Shown piece after piece: positions 22,633-34,106 of a DNA stretch of 64,000 nt (position 1 is its first letter; each line of letters opens with the position of its first letter). This DNA is from Mycogone perniciosa. Lineage: Eukaryota > Ascomycota > Sordariomycetes > Hypocreales > Hypocreaceae. The notes beneath the pieces were generated by a model. That model saw nothing but the letters and a program-made list of their open reading frames with translations. It was not told the DNA's origin and ran no database searches. The position numbers and the translations under genes were made by a program. Where the stretch lies: positions 186,001 through 250,000 of the forward strand of contig JAOALB010000027.1 in NCBI GenBank assembly GCA_025331125.1, written 5' to 3'.

Positions 22633-25127
22633 TTAGAAGGCGTCTTCGAAGGGACAGTCAACACTATCGTGGCCATCTCGCTCACACACAGCACACCACT
22701 TCTCCAGGTCCAGGATGCCGCTTTCCTTGCCGGCCACTGGCCCAGATTCCAAGGGGTTGGGGATGATCTTGACCGCTGGAACAGGCGGACCGGGTAGTAC
22801 CTTGGATCTCACGGAGGACAGAGGCGCCGGATGTGGGTCATCGCCTGTGGGTGTGAGTGGCTTCAGGACCTCGCGGATAACGTCCCGGCCTGTCTTCATC
22901 TCGGTACCATTTTTAGCACCGTCAGGACCGAACATATTGGTGCAGGTGAGGATGTCGTGGCCGCTAGTCTCGCAAATTTCGCACCAAAGAGTGCTATTCT
23001 CGGTAGCGGAAGAATAAGTGTCGCTCTCGTGCATTGTGTCGAGAGTGCCTGCTCGCTTATGTGAGTGCTCTGGGGATCGTGGCTCATGGGGTCTCATAGG
23101 AACCACTGTATCCCGAGAGTCCCTCAGAGATGATCGCGTTGCAGAATTCCGGTGGGCACTAAGATTGCCAGCGCGAAGAAAGTCGATCTCCTGCTGCAGC
23201 TCTTCTTCTCGGCTATTTCTCGTTTCAAGAACTTTCTTCAGCTCAGCCACCTGCCTTTCCAGACTGTCTCGGGCAAGCTTGTTCTCAATGGCGTCTCCCC
23301 CCAACGGGCCGCCACGCTGGGACGGACGGCCTTCTGAGTCAGGGACTGAGTCTCGGCTCAGGGAATGAATAATTGCCTTCAGTCCCCGGATTTCATCTTC
23401 CTTCTGCTCTAGCTCTTTCGATAGGGAACCGTGATCGCCATTCACGGATGGGGTAGACGTGGTCTTCTCTCGTTCACGACGCAGTTCGGAGCGAGTTCTC
23501 TCGACCTCCCCTCGCAGAAATTCGGCTTCGCCGCGAGCCTCAACCTCTCCTCTGCGCGCATCTTCCAAACCCTCCTCAAGTTCTTGGACGAGTTCCTCCA
23601 GTTGTTTCAGCTGACTCGCCACGGACTCAACGTCCAAGTTTCTAGACTCGAGGTCTCGAATGTCTACCATGAGGTCTTCTATGCGCTTCTCATATACCCG
23701 CTCTGTCTCGGTACTAGCCATTTCAAGCGTGTCAATAGTACTTCGAAAATCCGCTCGATGAGCATCAAACTCTGCAGTGAGTAGAGCAATTTTTTCGTTC
23801 TTTTCTCTTAGCATATGCCGGAGCTGTGTGGCGTCTTTATCATCAAGACTATTCCTTCTCATCCGAAGACCATCTGGATGCTCTATGAGGGTCTGAAGCT
23901 CAGTTAGACTGCTCTCCATCTCGGCCAGTGTAGCTGCCTGTTCTTTTAGCTGCCGATCTCGTTCCTCGACTTGAGTGCGCAATCGTTCAATCTCCTCTTC
24001 GTTGATTGCGGCTGTGCGAGAAGCAGGGCGTATCTTCATGGTAAATGATGAGATCGACCCCACGCTGCCATTTGTCTTGGTGTGCGGAGGACCCATTGGA
24101 ATTGGCTCTTCATCAAAGCTCGGGTCCGGACCCAAAGCTGAGGTACTTCGGGATCCTATGCTAGGCCTCCGCTCCACTTCCAGTCCTTTCTTGCTGGGAT
24201 CTCCAGCATGCCCTGCAGTTCCACGTACGCTTTGTGCAAATCGGTTTGTCGGGCTACCATATCTCGAGGGTACTTTGGTAGCCGCCCCTGGTATTGTTGG
24301 CATGGATGGCCGCGGACCAGGTGTCATGATTCGACGCACCGGCGAATCGGGGCGCGGCAGCGACGTTCGGATGGATTTTTTGCCATATGGGCTCGGTGCG
24401 CGAAAACCGGGACCTAGCGAGGCGCTGAATTTGGGCAGGCTTGGGGTCGGAGGAGTGAAGTTGGTCGAGTTCTGGTTCCCAAGCCTCAAGCCACCTGCGC
24501 CGTTGGGCGTCGGCGTCATGGGATATGAACCAATGCTAAGACCAGGTGAGTCGCGTCGAAGAACTTTTCCAGTGGGGACAAAAATGCCAGCGCCGGCAAC
24601 ATGAGTTGTAAAGTAGGAGACACTGCAACACATTGGCACATTAGACTCCGCCGCATCAAGGGAAATAGACTCCAGGTGTCTTCTTACCCATCAACATCGC
24701 CATTGTTCTTCCCTTTCGTAGCATATTCGTGGTTTAGCTCCACGCCGACAAAAGTACCCTTCTTCCCCTGAACGGTACCAACGAAGCGGACAGTGCCATA
24801 CATGCCTCCAGGGACATCGACAGTGTCGCCCACGGAGAGATCCTCCGCAGAGGCCCTCCCAGGCGTCGCAGGAGGCATGTTGCCGGTGGCCTCGCTCAAT
24901 ACAGAGTCTATAGCGTAGCTCTCGCTGACATTGGGGATGCTGGCCAAGGAGCTTGGGGTCAATGCGGCTAGAGAAGTTTTGCGCAGCAGTAGTCTTGACT
25001 GAGAGGAGTAGAGCGAGTTCAGGTCCGGCGTTGACGCAGTATTAGCAGGCTTGCGCAACGACCGCGAGAAGTTCGTCCTAGGCGGCTGAAGAGTGGTTGT
25101 AGAAGTGAATGTTGCGGAAAAGGACAT
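22633..25127 (-). CDS. BIK1: CLIP-170/Bik1/Tip1-type microtubule plus-end protein
   Basis: Predicted 809-residue CAP-Gly protein that tracks growing microtubule ends. Exons on the minus strand: 25127-24688 and 24622-22633, with a 65-nt intron that cuts the CAP-Gly domain between GKNNGDVDG and VSYFTTH. The N-terminal third is Ser/Thr-rich, then the CAP-Gly domain (residues about 98-165) has the GKNNG variant of the GKNDG tubulin-tail binding motif. A Ser/Pro-rich basic linker follows, then a long coiled coil (about residues 360-620). Two CX2CX4HX4C zinc knuckles close the protein (CEICETSGHDILTC and CAVCERDGHDSVDC). The final residues EDAF are acidic plus aromatic, like the CLIP-170 tail that its own CAP-Gly can bind. 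The domain order is diagnostic; the symbol is by family analogy. Confidence 0.9.
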
Positions 25128-27060
25128 GACGGCAGTTTGCGCTGACCAGCTCAGGCCTACGGGAACGGGAAGGCGTAGGCGTAGGCGTGTCTGCTTTGTT
25201 TACACCCCACGCCACATATGAGCTCTGGGCCGAAAAAGTGCTGTACGAGTAAGGGGGTGCCCCCTCCTGCTAATAGTACCCTATATTTTTTGTCCCTCTG
25301 GTGGGCTCAGCGCCTGACAAGGGAATGGAAATAAGCCTAGCTTGTCAGACGGTGGATGGGCAGGCTTGGGCAATAATTTCAAAAAAGAGAGGAATGCTGG
25401 CCTAGCAAAATGAGGAGGGGGGAGGAGAGATGAAGAGTAGAAAAAGTAAGACGTCGCAATGTTTTTGTTTACCAGCAGGCCCTGCAGACCAAGCACTGAG
25501 CAGCTGTCTGGGGCAGCCTATCAAGAAGCCGTCACCGCCCAAACCGAGTAGTACTATGTCTGCATGCACTCACAGCTGCAGCCGCCTGTGGTTCGCTTTG
25601 TATGTAAGGTGATGCTGGTGTGCGTCAGTAGTGTTACGAGAGCCCCTCTTGGGCCGTTGGATTGACAACGGAGAGTCAGGAGGAGTACGGAGGATGGAGT
25701 GCAGGGATAGACTATGCAAAAAGGGTTCTTGCAGGAATCTGACAGCCAATATGAATGAGGAGGGATATCCTCCGTCACCGGAGCTCCGAGATATTAAGTA
25801 CTACTCCCAAGCCCGAGTACGAGTACCCCGGAGTATGTAGTACTCGTACTATTACGGAGTACTTGATACCAACATATCCAGGCACTGTTCACTCCTTTCA
25901 TCATTTGATCCTCATGTTGCTTGTTCGACCTGAACCACTCGATTGTGCGTACCTGCACGAGTACCGCAGTGCAGGGCCTGATTGGACGCTCTCTTCAAAA
26001 GCGAAATAATCCAAACGTTCGGTGTCTCTGACAGCAACCCAGTCCAACCCCGGTTGTCCTGTCCGTGTTGGCATTTGCTTTTTCCTCCGGAGACTCTCTT
26101 ACAACAAAGTAATTAATCTTCGGCGGAGCAAATTACGAGCGCCTGCAAAGCTGCATCGGAATCACCCGTGCTTCATAATGTCCAGGATAATACCGGTAGC
26201 ACCAACATGGCAGGCTTACCAACTTGGGATGTTCCCTTCATATGCATGGATCAGAACTCGCATTTGTTGAGCAAGACACTTTCTATTACTTTATCCCCCG
26301 TTTCAGTCCGTTGCGTTGCCAACCGTACGGAGTACATACACACGATATGTACGGGGGTGATACCTAGTACCTGTCAATCCTGCATGTTCCACTTCCGCAA
26401 TCCCCAATAATAATGCTCCATCAACCCACTTTTTATAACAGATTCAATATCCCTCCGCCAAGCCAATGGCTCCATCCTTTATGGGTTCGCAGCGAGTACG
26501 AGTAGAAATACTTGTCCATGCTCATTTGTACATACGCATACCACAGTTGCACATGTATGTACTGCTACTCCTTATGACCCAGACTTTCAACAGCCCAATG
26601 AGCCTAGAAATGCTCAAATGCCGCTCTCCATTCGCCGATACTACTAGTAATTGCGCTGTAGCGGGTTTCAGAGTGGTAACCCCGCGTGATCAGTGAATGT
26701 CTTTGAGTGGTCCAGTTATATTCGCTGCCAGAACCAGCAAACATAATCCTCATCAAAGACCGCAATCAAGTTGCTTCCAGACTTTGTGCTTGAATTCGGC
26801 AGTAATCTGCCATCTAATCGTCAAGTCTTCAGTTGAATGCTACTTCGCGTTGCAAGGGTGGGGGACGTACATTGGACATGGCGTGATAGAGTGAGCCTAG
26901 AATGTCTGATCCTCTTCGCTGGCAATATGGAGCTTGACGTAACGGCTCACAACTTCATACTGAGATGCTTGGAGGAGTGAGGCTCTACCGTTGTGTCGGT
27001 GCTAAGGCGAAAGCCCCGACTGCCGTAGATATACGTCGCATTAATCATATCTCCTCACCA
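25128..27060. other. Gene-free spacer, 1.9 kb
   Basis: It lies upstream of the CLIP gene and downstream of the 27061-28105 gene. Open frames here are short, ATG-poor and resemble nothing. It contains TACGGAGTA-family copies at 25853-25862 and 26326-26335, together with many GTAC/GAGTAC fragments at 25796-25850. Confidence 0.5.
25796..26335. repeat. TACGGAGTA-family motif cluster
   Basis: TACGGAGTAC at 25853-25862 and 26326-26335 are exact. The stretch 25796-25850 holds broken copies (GAGTAC, GGAGTA, AGTACTCGTAC). Confidence 0.75.
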
Positions 27061-28105
27061 CTAGGTCAGAGAAGTGTCCCGTTCAATAATGTCCTCTCGT
27101 CCCAGGGGCCGTGTTCCGTCGTTTAGAACCATAGCTTCACGATGCTGGCGTCGAAGCCTTTGCTCCTCAGCAGAATGCTCCCTTGTTCTCCGAGCTTGTT
27201 GTTGTTCTACTGGCTGCTCTCCGAACATCTCTTCTTCCATTTCCATAATAAGGTCAGGGAGCTCTCGGATACGTCGCCTCGAACTATCCTTGTCAATCAA
27301 CCCCGCTTTCTCTAGGGCTCGTAGGCCACGTCTGCAGTGTTTGATGCGGTTGACGATCTCGACTATTCGGTTGTTCTTTAGGTTCATATAAGCTTTAAAG
27401 TTGTGGCGCCTCTCTTCCGGATTCTTTCCCCATTCTTGCTTCACAAGCCATTTCTCAACAAACTTGGCCTTAACAAGCATGTTGGCCCCGTGCTTGTTAA
27501 TTAGTTCCAAGATGAACATGAGACAGAACCTCTCGGCTATGTCACGAAGGTAGTACTCGTCCCAGTGATTATTGCTAAGTTTTGGACGTTCGACGTCATC
27601 CAAGCTCAATTCTAAGGATCTCACTAGAGCAGAGTAGGCCTTCTCGTTGTGCAATTTTGACAATCCATCCAGGCCTTTGACGGTCAGCATATGACTCTGG
27701 AAAAAATGAGGTAGGCTTACCAATAGTCTGCCCGGTTAACAGAGCTAGGGCTCGAAGACACTGCATCCGCCCGTCGTATTCTGGCCGAGTGATGCCATAC
27801 AGGAGATGCTTAGTCGTCTCCTGGTCGTTGATAGCTCGGTCGCAAAGGATCTTGATGGCGATTTCTCTGATGGAGTAATTCGGATGATCCAAGAGCTTTT
27901 CCAGTGTCTCTAGTTGAAGTGCATCTTCGGTGTCCTGGGTAATGTATTGCGTCTTGGGCTCTGATGGAGGAATCTCATTGTCGTCGCGAATTATGGTGAG
28001 AGCCGTGATCATGGTGCTGACCACGCTGAACGTGGCAAGCCCAATGCTCACTAAAATCACCCGCTCATCGCGCGCAATTGTTAGGAAACTCCCTGTCCAG
28101 TTCAT
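27061..28105 (-). CDS. Conserved fungal membrane-anchored helical-repeat protein
   Basis: Predicted 332-residue protein. Exons on the minus strand: 28105-27721 and 27674-27061, with a 46-nt intron (GTAAGC donor) that joins ALLTGQTI to GLDGLSKL. The N-terminus MNWTGSFLTIARDER is followed by one hydrophobic segment (about residues 17-38), likely a signal anchor. The middle, with phrases such as LLDHPNYSIREIAIKIL, looks like ARM/HEAT-type helical repeats. The C-terminus is charged and predicted coiled coil (EMEEEMFGEQPVEQQQARR). I recognise the pattern as a conserved ascomycete protein of unknown function and cannot name a role. It is divergent from NOP14 across 293 bp, so the two may share a promoter. 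Confidence 0.8.
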
Positions 28106-28398
28106 TTTGCATGATAGGAGTTACTCTATTTTGAAGGCATATTGATTCCCCCAGATCCGATATGGAGGAACTATTCAAGCTCATGACCAACAAGGCTCCT
28201 GACGCAACCAAGAGTTCTGCCGTATCTCACCGCCGCCGTGGAACTCTAGATTTGGATTAGGCGAACCAGAGCTCCACAAGTCGGAGCATCTTATCGATAA
28301 CGATATGTCGAAAAATTTCCAAACTTCAGCATGCTCAACTAGCAGTAACACAACGACGATTGATCACGAACCGGTCAAAGCAACAGACATCGCCCACT

Positions 28399-31182
28399 AT
28401 GGCCGGTTCCCAGCTCAAGCGCTTAAAAGCATCGTTGAGGGAGCAAGGTATAACGGGTCCCCAAAAGTCCAAGAAACAGCGACGCAAGTTGGCGCAAGAT
28501 GAACCCGCCCGCAATGAGAAACGCTTGCAGAGAGGGGTGGTTTTGGAAGGCATTCGAGAGCAATTCAATCCATTCGACCTCAAACACGCTGCGCGAGGAC
28601 CTAAATTCGAGGTAACGACCAATCGGCCAACGGGAAATGCTGCGATCAAGGGCCGTCCAGGCCTTGCAAAGGCCGCCAGCGAGGAGAAGGTATGGCGTCT
28701 CTCCAGTTCCTTTAAGCTCGCTCTAATGATCAGCCTATAGCGCAAGCAAACACTTCTGGTAGATATGCAACGTCGGAACAAAGTTGGAGGCATTACAGAT
28801 CGGCGATTCGGTGAAAACGACCCCACTATGACGCCAGAGGAGAAGATGTTGGAAAGATTTGCCATGGAAAAGCAGAGAGCGCACAAAAAGAGCTCCATGT
28901 TCGACTTGGAAGATGATGATCCCATGGATGGTTTGACACACATGGGGAGGTCTTTGGAATTTGGTGATGATGAGCCGGTGGACGACTTCCAGGAGGATGA
29001 TCTTGAGGCGGATTATGACAGCGACGCCTCTACGCGTGAACAGCAGCGGCTTAAGCGCCTTCGTGCCATCGCTTCAGCCGACAATGATGAGGATGGACAA
29101 CCCGAGCGCAAGAAGACAAAGAAGGAGGTGATGGAAGAAATTATTGCAAAGTCAAAGCTTCACAAATATGAGCGACAGGCGGCTAAGGAGAACGACGATG
29201 ACCTTCGGGTGCAACTTGATAAAGAGCTCCAAAGCGTCCAGCTTCTCTTATCATCAGGACTCAATGGCTCGAAACATCAGGAGAGTGATGCTGCTCCATT
29301 ACCCAGTATCGCAGGTATTGATAGGGACGCCTTTGACAAGAATTTCGATGTCCAAGTCAAGCGATTAGCTCAGGACAAAAGGGCGCAACCCTCTGATCGT
29401 ACCAAAACGGAAGAAGAAAAGGCAGAGGAAGAGTCCAATAGGCTTAAAAAGCTGGAAGAGAAGCGTCAGAAACGCATGATGGGCGAGGAGATGTCAGACA
29501 GCGATGAAGATGATAAAGCAGAGGACAAGGAGGACAACAATAGACCGGACGAGATGGAGACTGCCGAGGATGATGAAGACTTTGGCCTTGGCCATGGCAT
29601 CAAAACACGGCCCACAGCGACAGAGTTGGGTTTTGACGACGAAGACGACTTCATCATAGAGGATGATCTGGTAGCCAGCGGATCTGACTTAGAACTTGTG
29701 GAAAGCGATGAGGAATTTGATGAGGAGGAAGACGATGATGCAGCAAGCGAAGAGGAGGAGGAAGAAGACGACGACGAATTCACAAAGGGACTCTTAAATG
29801 AAGAGGAAGCCAGAAACCCCATCTTCCAAGCAGATTCTTCAGCAAAGGCATCGGCTCTTGAGGAAAATGATGAGCATGGGTTACCGTTTACGTTTCCTTG
29901 TCCTCAGTCATGCACGGAATTTGTATCCATTACGAAGCCTTATCCTCACACGAATCTACCGAAGATTGTTCAGCGAATTCGAGTGCTGTACCACCCAAGG
30001 CTTGATAGCAAGAACAAGGAGAAACTAGCAAACTTTTCCATGGCTTTGGTCGACTTTGTGGCCTCTCCTTGGGATGCGGAGACATCGCCATCATTCTTGG
30101 TTTTGGAGAGTCTCATTCGTCATATTCACTCTCTTTCGAAGACATTTCCCATTGAAATTGCTAAGAGGTTCCGTCATCACCTCGGAGAGATGGGCCAGAC
30201 GCGTCCGGTAACACTGGAGCCCTCAGATCTGATCCTTCTTACAGCAGTTGGGACGATATTCCCAACATCAGATCATTTCCACCAGGTTGTCACTCCCTCG
30301 ATGCTCACGATTACTCGATACCTTGGCCAGAAAGTGCCGCAGGGATTGCCAGACTATGCTACAGGGGCTTATTTATCGATCATCTCTCTACAGTATCAGC
30401 AGTTGTCGAAGAGATATGTTCCAGAGGTGATGAATTTCACATTGAACACAATCTGCTCTCTTGCGCCTGTGGCACCCTCGGCACAACTAGGCAACTTTCC
30501 AGTGCATGAGCCCCCAGCGGGAAGTCGCTCTCAGAAGTCTAAGGAGGTTGAGCCGAGGCGCTTGAACTTTTCCGACTGCTTACCGAGAGAATCGAAAGAG
30601 GAAGTAAAGGCTCTCAAGGTTTCTCTGCTGGATACGTCTGTTCAAATCCTCGACGCAGCTGCAGATTTATGGACAGGAAAAACTTCGTTTTTGGAAACGT
30701 TTGACCAAGTTCTTAATGTGCTAGGTCATTTGAACAGACAAGGATGTCGAACGCATCTGCCCTCGGCGCTTAGTGACCGAGTACAGAAGCTCGAGAACAA
30801 GCTGAAGCGCATGTCCAGGATTGCACAGCTTTCACGCCGACCTGTGCAGCTACACAGCCATCGACCACTGGCAATCAAGACCTACATACCCAAATTCGAA
30901 GAAACCTTCGATCCAGACAAGCATTACGACCCCGACCGCGAAAGGGCCGAGTTGGCCAAGCTGAAGGCCGAGCACAAGAAGGAGCGCAAGGGTGCTATGA
31001 GAGAGCTGAGAAAGGATGCAAATTTCATGGCAAGGGAGAATTTGCGTATCAAGAAGGCCAAGGACGAGGCGTACGAGAAGAAGTACAAGAGGCTCATTTC
31101 AGAGATTCAGAACGAGGAGGGGCGAGAGGCAAATGCGTACGAGAGAGAAACAAAGGCCAGGAAGCGAGCGAACCGCAAGTAG
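28399..31182 (+). CDS. NOP14: Nucleolar complex protein 14, SSU processome
   Basis: Predicted 910-residue Nop14, needed with Noc4 and Emg1 for 18S rRNA maturation and 40S assembly in the nucleolus. Exons: 28399-28689 and 28741-31182 (51-nt intron, joining ASEEK to RKQTLLVDMQ). Family marks are the N-terminal NPFDLKHAARGPKFEV, the segment RKQTLLVDMQRRNKVGGITDRRFGENDPTMTPEEKM (quoted as two abutting blocks), long Asp/Glu-rich tracts at about 29500-29800, and the basic C-terminal helix NFMARENLRIKKAKDEAYEK. The ATG at 28399 starts the conserved MAGSQLKRLKASLREQG. Upstream in-frame codons lack an ATG. Confidence 0.96.
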
Positions 31183-31503
31183 ACATATATACTCTGTCAA
31201 TAATATACTGGAGTTTTTGGGACCAGTGTGCATTATGCTATGATGGTGAATGTCTGTGAGATTCGTTAAGCGCTCAAGAAGGCTACTCTCCGAGATCTAT
31301 TCATGCCAACCAGCGTCTATATGTGTTGACTGCGCTTTTGGTTCACTCGAGTGTCTCTGCATTGTACTCAGATATGGGGGTGTTACTCGGGGCAGGCAAA
31401 CAGGACTCACCTCGATGCCCTGGACTGGGTTTTCAGGATGGAAGGTAGCGCATACGACTTATGGAGGAGAAGATGTCCCTCCAAGACCAACCAACCAACT
31501 GAA
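31183..31503. other. Spacer between NOP14 and the tRNA gene
   Basis: A 321-bp stretch with the NOP14 3' flank and the 5' flank of the tRNA gene. No coding signal seen. Confidence 0.6.
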
Positions 31504-31510
31504 AGCAATT

Positions 31511-31521
31511 TGGCGCAGTGG
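31511..31521 (+). promoter_or_regulatory. Pol III A box of the tRNA gene
   Basis: TGGCGCAGTGG matches the A-box consensus TRGCNNAGYNGG-type at the normal place (from tRNA base 8). Confidence 0.85.
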
Positions 31522-31570
31522 AAGCGCGCCGGGCTCATAACCCGGAGGGTAAGCACCTCTCAGGTCATCC

Positions 31571-31579
31571 GTTCGAGAC
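31571..31579 (+). promoter_or_regulatory. B-box match inside the tRNA intron
   Basis: GTTCGAGAC matches GWTCRANNC exactly and lies 49 nt after the A box, within the intron. It is additional to the B box in the mature T arm. Confidence 0.6.
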
Positions 31580-31609
31580 GGCACCAACTAACAAATTTCA
31601 TAGTCGCAC

Positions 31610-31618
31610 GATCGAAAC
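31610..31618 (+). promoter_or_regulatory. B box in the T arm of the tRNA gene
   Basis: GATCGAAAC matches GWTCRANNC; this is the usual initiator-tRNA form of the B box. Confidence 0.8.
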
Positions 31619-31634
31619 GTGCAATTGCTACTCC

Positions 31635-31652
31635 TTTTCTTTTCTTTTTTTT
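31635..31652 (+). terminator. Pol III terminator (T runs)
   Basis: T4 at 31635-31638, T4 at 31640-31643 and T8 at 31645-31652 directly follow the tRNA 3' end, as expected for RNA polymerase III termination. Confidence 0.8.
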
Positions 31653-32197
31653 GCACTTCTTTTATGTCCGTTTTAATGGAAATACAGTAGAGTTTCTCTG
31701 TATGGTGGTAATGTTAGTGGTACATACACATAGTATTATGGTTTTATCAGGATCCTTTTGGATCAAGAGCCAGCACAGAAGAATACCTAGGTATTATCTT
31801 GATATCACAGTTGTTAACGCCATGTCTCTATATTCTACACATACATGGTCTCTCAGCCATATATTACTATAAAAAAAGGGGGCAAAAGAATAGATTTGTA
31901 ACTCATAGATAAATAATCAACTATTTACAATTTTACACTGTTACTGTGTCGCCGCCGTCACCAGAGGTAAAACTATAGGGTAACGTTTGGAGCTGCTAGT
32001 AAGCTACCAAGGTATTAGTAGGCAGTGGGCTGCCCCCCTGTCATGTTAGCTTCAAGTTACCTGGCCTTGTCTGCCTCTCGCATAAAAAAAGATACGTTGA
32101 CGTCTGATCGGCTTCCTCGGTTTTGCGACATTCACAAAACCTCGGCAACGACAACACCGTCCATTTGCAAGGAGTCGGCGAGTCCTGCGATGCAATC
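31653..32197. other. Spacer and ERJ5 promoter
   Basis: AT-rich 545-bp stretch after the tRNA terminator, leading to the ERJ5 start. No gene supported. Confidence 0.55.
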
Positions 32198-33568
32198 ATG
32201 AAGGTCGCATATCTTGCCATTGGGATTCTGTCCCTCTTGACTCCGCTGACCGCAGCATGGAGCAAAGAAGGTGAGAGAGCTCTACACGGAGGAGGACAGA
32301 TATGATATGATGGGCTGACTTCCAATGGCCAAGACCGTGAAATCTTTCGTATTCGCGACGAAATCGCTGCCCACGAAAGTGACCCTGCTGCTACGTTCTA
32401 CAACATCCTCGGCGTCTCCCCATCTGCCTCGCTGGACGACATCAACAAGGCATACCGCCTGAAGTCGCGATCGCTGCATCCCGACAAGGTCAAGCAGAAG
32501 CTCCGGGCAGACAAGGCCAAGGCGGGCAACGGCAAGAAGGGCTCAGGTTCCCATGTCGCCAAGGGCCCAAGCCAGTCTGAGACCCAGAAAGCTGTAAAGG
32601 AAGCATCAGAGCGCCAGGCTCGGCTGTCCCTCATTGCCAACATCCTCCGTGGACCGTCTCGAGATCGCTACGACCACTTCCTCTCCAATGGCTTCCCGCT
32701 GTGGAAGGGCACGGATTACTACTACAACAGATACCGGCCTGGGCTGGGAACGGTCATGGTTGGCCTGTTTCTTGTTGGTGGTGGTGCGTTCCACTACCTC
32801 ATCCTTTACATGAACTGGAAGCGGCAGCGCGAGTTTGTTGACCGCTACGTCCGGTTTGCGAGGAGCACTGCATGGGGTGGTAACATTCCTGGTTTTGACG
32901 CTGCGCCTACGCCTCCACCAGCGCCTGTCCCAGTCCCCGAGGAGGAAGAGGGCGGACCACCGCAGCCTATGAATCGGAAACAGAGGCGCATGCAGGAGCG
33001 GGAGTCGAGGAAAGAGGAGGGCAAGGCAGTGCCAAAGAAGGCCCGCAAGGCTCCGGTTTCATCCAAGAACTCATCGCGAGAGCCGTCTGCCGGACCTGCC
33101 GGTGCTCGTAAGAGGGTTGTCGCGGAAAATGGAAAGATTCTTGTTGTCGATTCTCAGGGAGACGTCTTCCTTGAAGAGCAGGATGAAGAGGGCAACGTCA
33201 ATGAATACCTGCTTGATGTAAGTCGAACCACATGCACATACACTCGAGTCTCTCCGATGCTAATGATTTCCCAGCCCAATGAGCTTGCTCGGCCCACCTT
33301 GAAGGATACTGCTGTGATCCGAGTCCCGATTTGGTTCTTCCACCTGACTGTTGGCCGCTTTTTGTCCAAGGGTACTACGGACGCTGAATATGTGGAACAG
33401 GCCGATGCAGAGGAAGATTCAGATGTTCCTCAGCACACGCCGAGCTCAGACTCAGCTGGAGAGGACTTTGAGCTGTTGGATGGGAGCTTGGATTCGCTAA
33501 ACAAGGTGAAGACGACCGGCGCTCAGCAAGCAGGCAAGGCGAACAAGCGCAAGGGAAAGAAGCGGTAA
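32198..33568 (+). CDS. ERJ5: ER membrane J-protein
   Basis: Predicted 416-residue type I membrane J-protein of the Erj5 family, a co-chaperone for ER Hsp70 (Kar2/BiP). Exons: 32198-32270, 32334-33217, 33275-33568. Signal peptide at residues 1-20 (LAIGILSLLTPLTAAW). Intron 1 (63 nt) joins WSKE to DREIFRIRDEI. The J domain runs from about residue 45 with HPD in SRSLHPDKVKQ. One transmembrane span (VMVGLFLVGGGAFHYLILYM) lies at about residues 164-183, with a basic cytosolic tail rich in Lys/Pro/Glu. Intron 2 (57 nt) is in frame and has no stop; removing it restores LLD-PNELARPTLKDTAV. The acceptor of intron 1 (CCAAG) is weak, but frame and homology require it. Confidence 0.93.
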
Positions 33569-34106
33569 ATGCACGCTCGACCGTTGTTTGGATTACTGTT
33601 AAACACGCAACGGAAATGAAATGGTGAGCGCAACGCATGGTTATGCTCATGTGGGGTTAGATATTCAAAAGAAAATAGACGATGTTCTGGACTGTGAGCC
33701 TATTGGACCAGAAAGAGCCGCTGGCACCAGGAGTTCGGCAGTGAGAAGAATCTGAGAATAATGCATGATGACAATGTTGAGATTTTCTTATGTAGATCAC
33801 AATAACCGAATGATCCTAGTATATGTATGTCTCAGGCATTCGGCGATTCCTTGGTTGCTGAATCTGGTAGTCTGACAGTTGACAACAACAAGTTCCCATG
33901 GAGTAATATAGGACACTACGGAGCATGTCTTGCTGCGGCTAGACAGTAATTGCAGAGCTATGGAAACTCAAAAGATATATTTATTTAAGACAGAGAGTTG
34001 TAGTTGGTCAACATTAACATGACCGGCAGTTTCCTTCACGTAAAAGGAATCATGATCGTGCCATGTAACCCGTATCACTCTCGCCTCAGCTGTCCAGCCA
34101 GTCTTA
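33569..34106. other. Convergent 3' intergenic region
   Basis: A 538-bp spacer between the stops of ERJ5 and the four-pass membrane protein. No coding signal or repeat recognised. Confidence 0.6.

Larger units (their letters stand above)
31504..31630 (+). tRNA. Initiator tRNA-Met(CAT) with a 55-nt variable-loop intron
   Basis: Removing 31549-31603 leaves a perfect 72-nt eukaryotic initiator tRNA. Acceptor stem AGCAATT/AATTGCT pairs 7 of 7, with the A1:U72 pair special to initiators and discriminator A. The D stem is GCGC/GCGC; the anticodon stem CCGGG/CCCGG encloses CTCATAA, with the three G:C pairs typical of initiators. The T stem GCACG/CGTGC encloses ATCGAAA, the initiator form in place of TTCRANN. 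The intron sits after mature base 45, in the variable loop (AGG|TC), not at the canonical 37/38 site. It begins GTAAGC, has ACTAAC about 12 nt before its end and finishes CATAG, like the mRNA introns in this window. Identity as initiator tRNA is very strong; how it is spliced is unknown. Confidence 0.9.

Noticed and set aside
31510..31588. Alternative tRNA using TTGGCGC/GCACCAA as acceptor stem and the intronic GTTCGAGAC as T loop
   Set aside because: The acceptor has a mismatch, no proper D arm follows base 9, and the T stem fails to pair beyond three bases. The full-length initiator fold is perfect by contrast.
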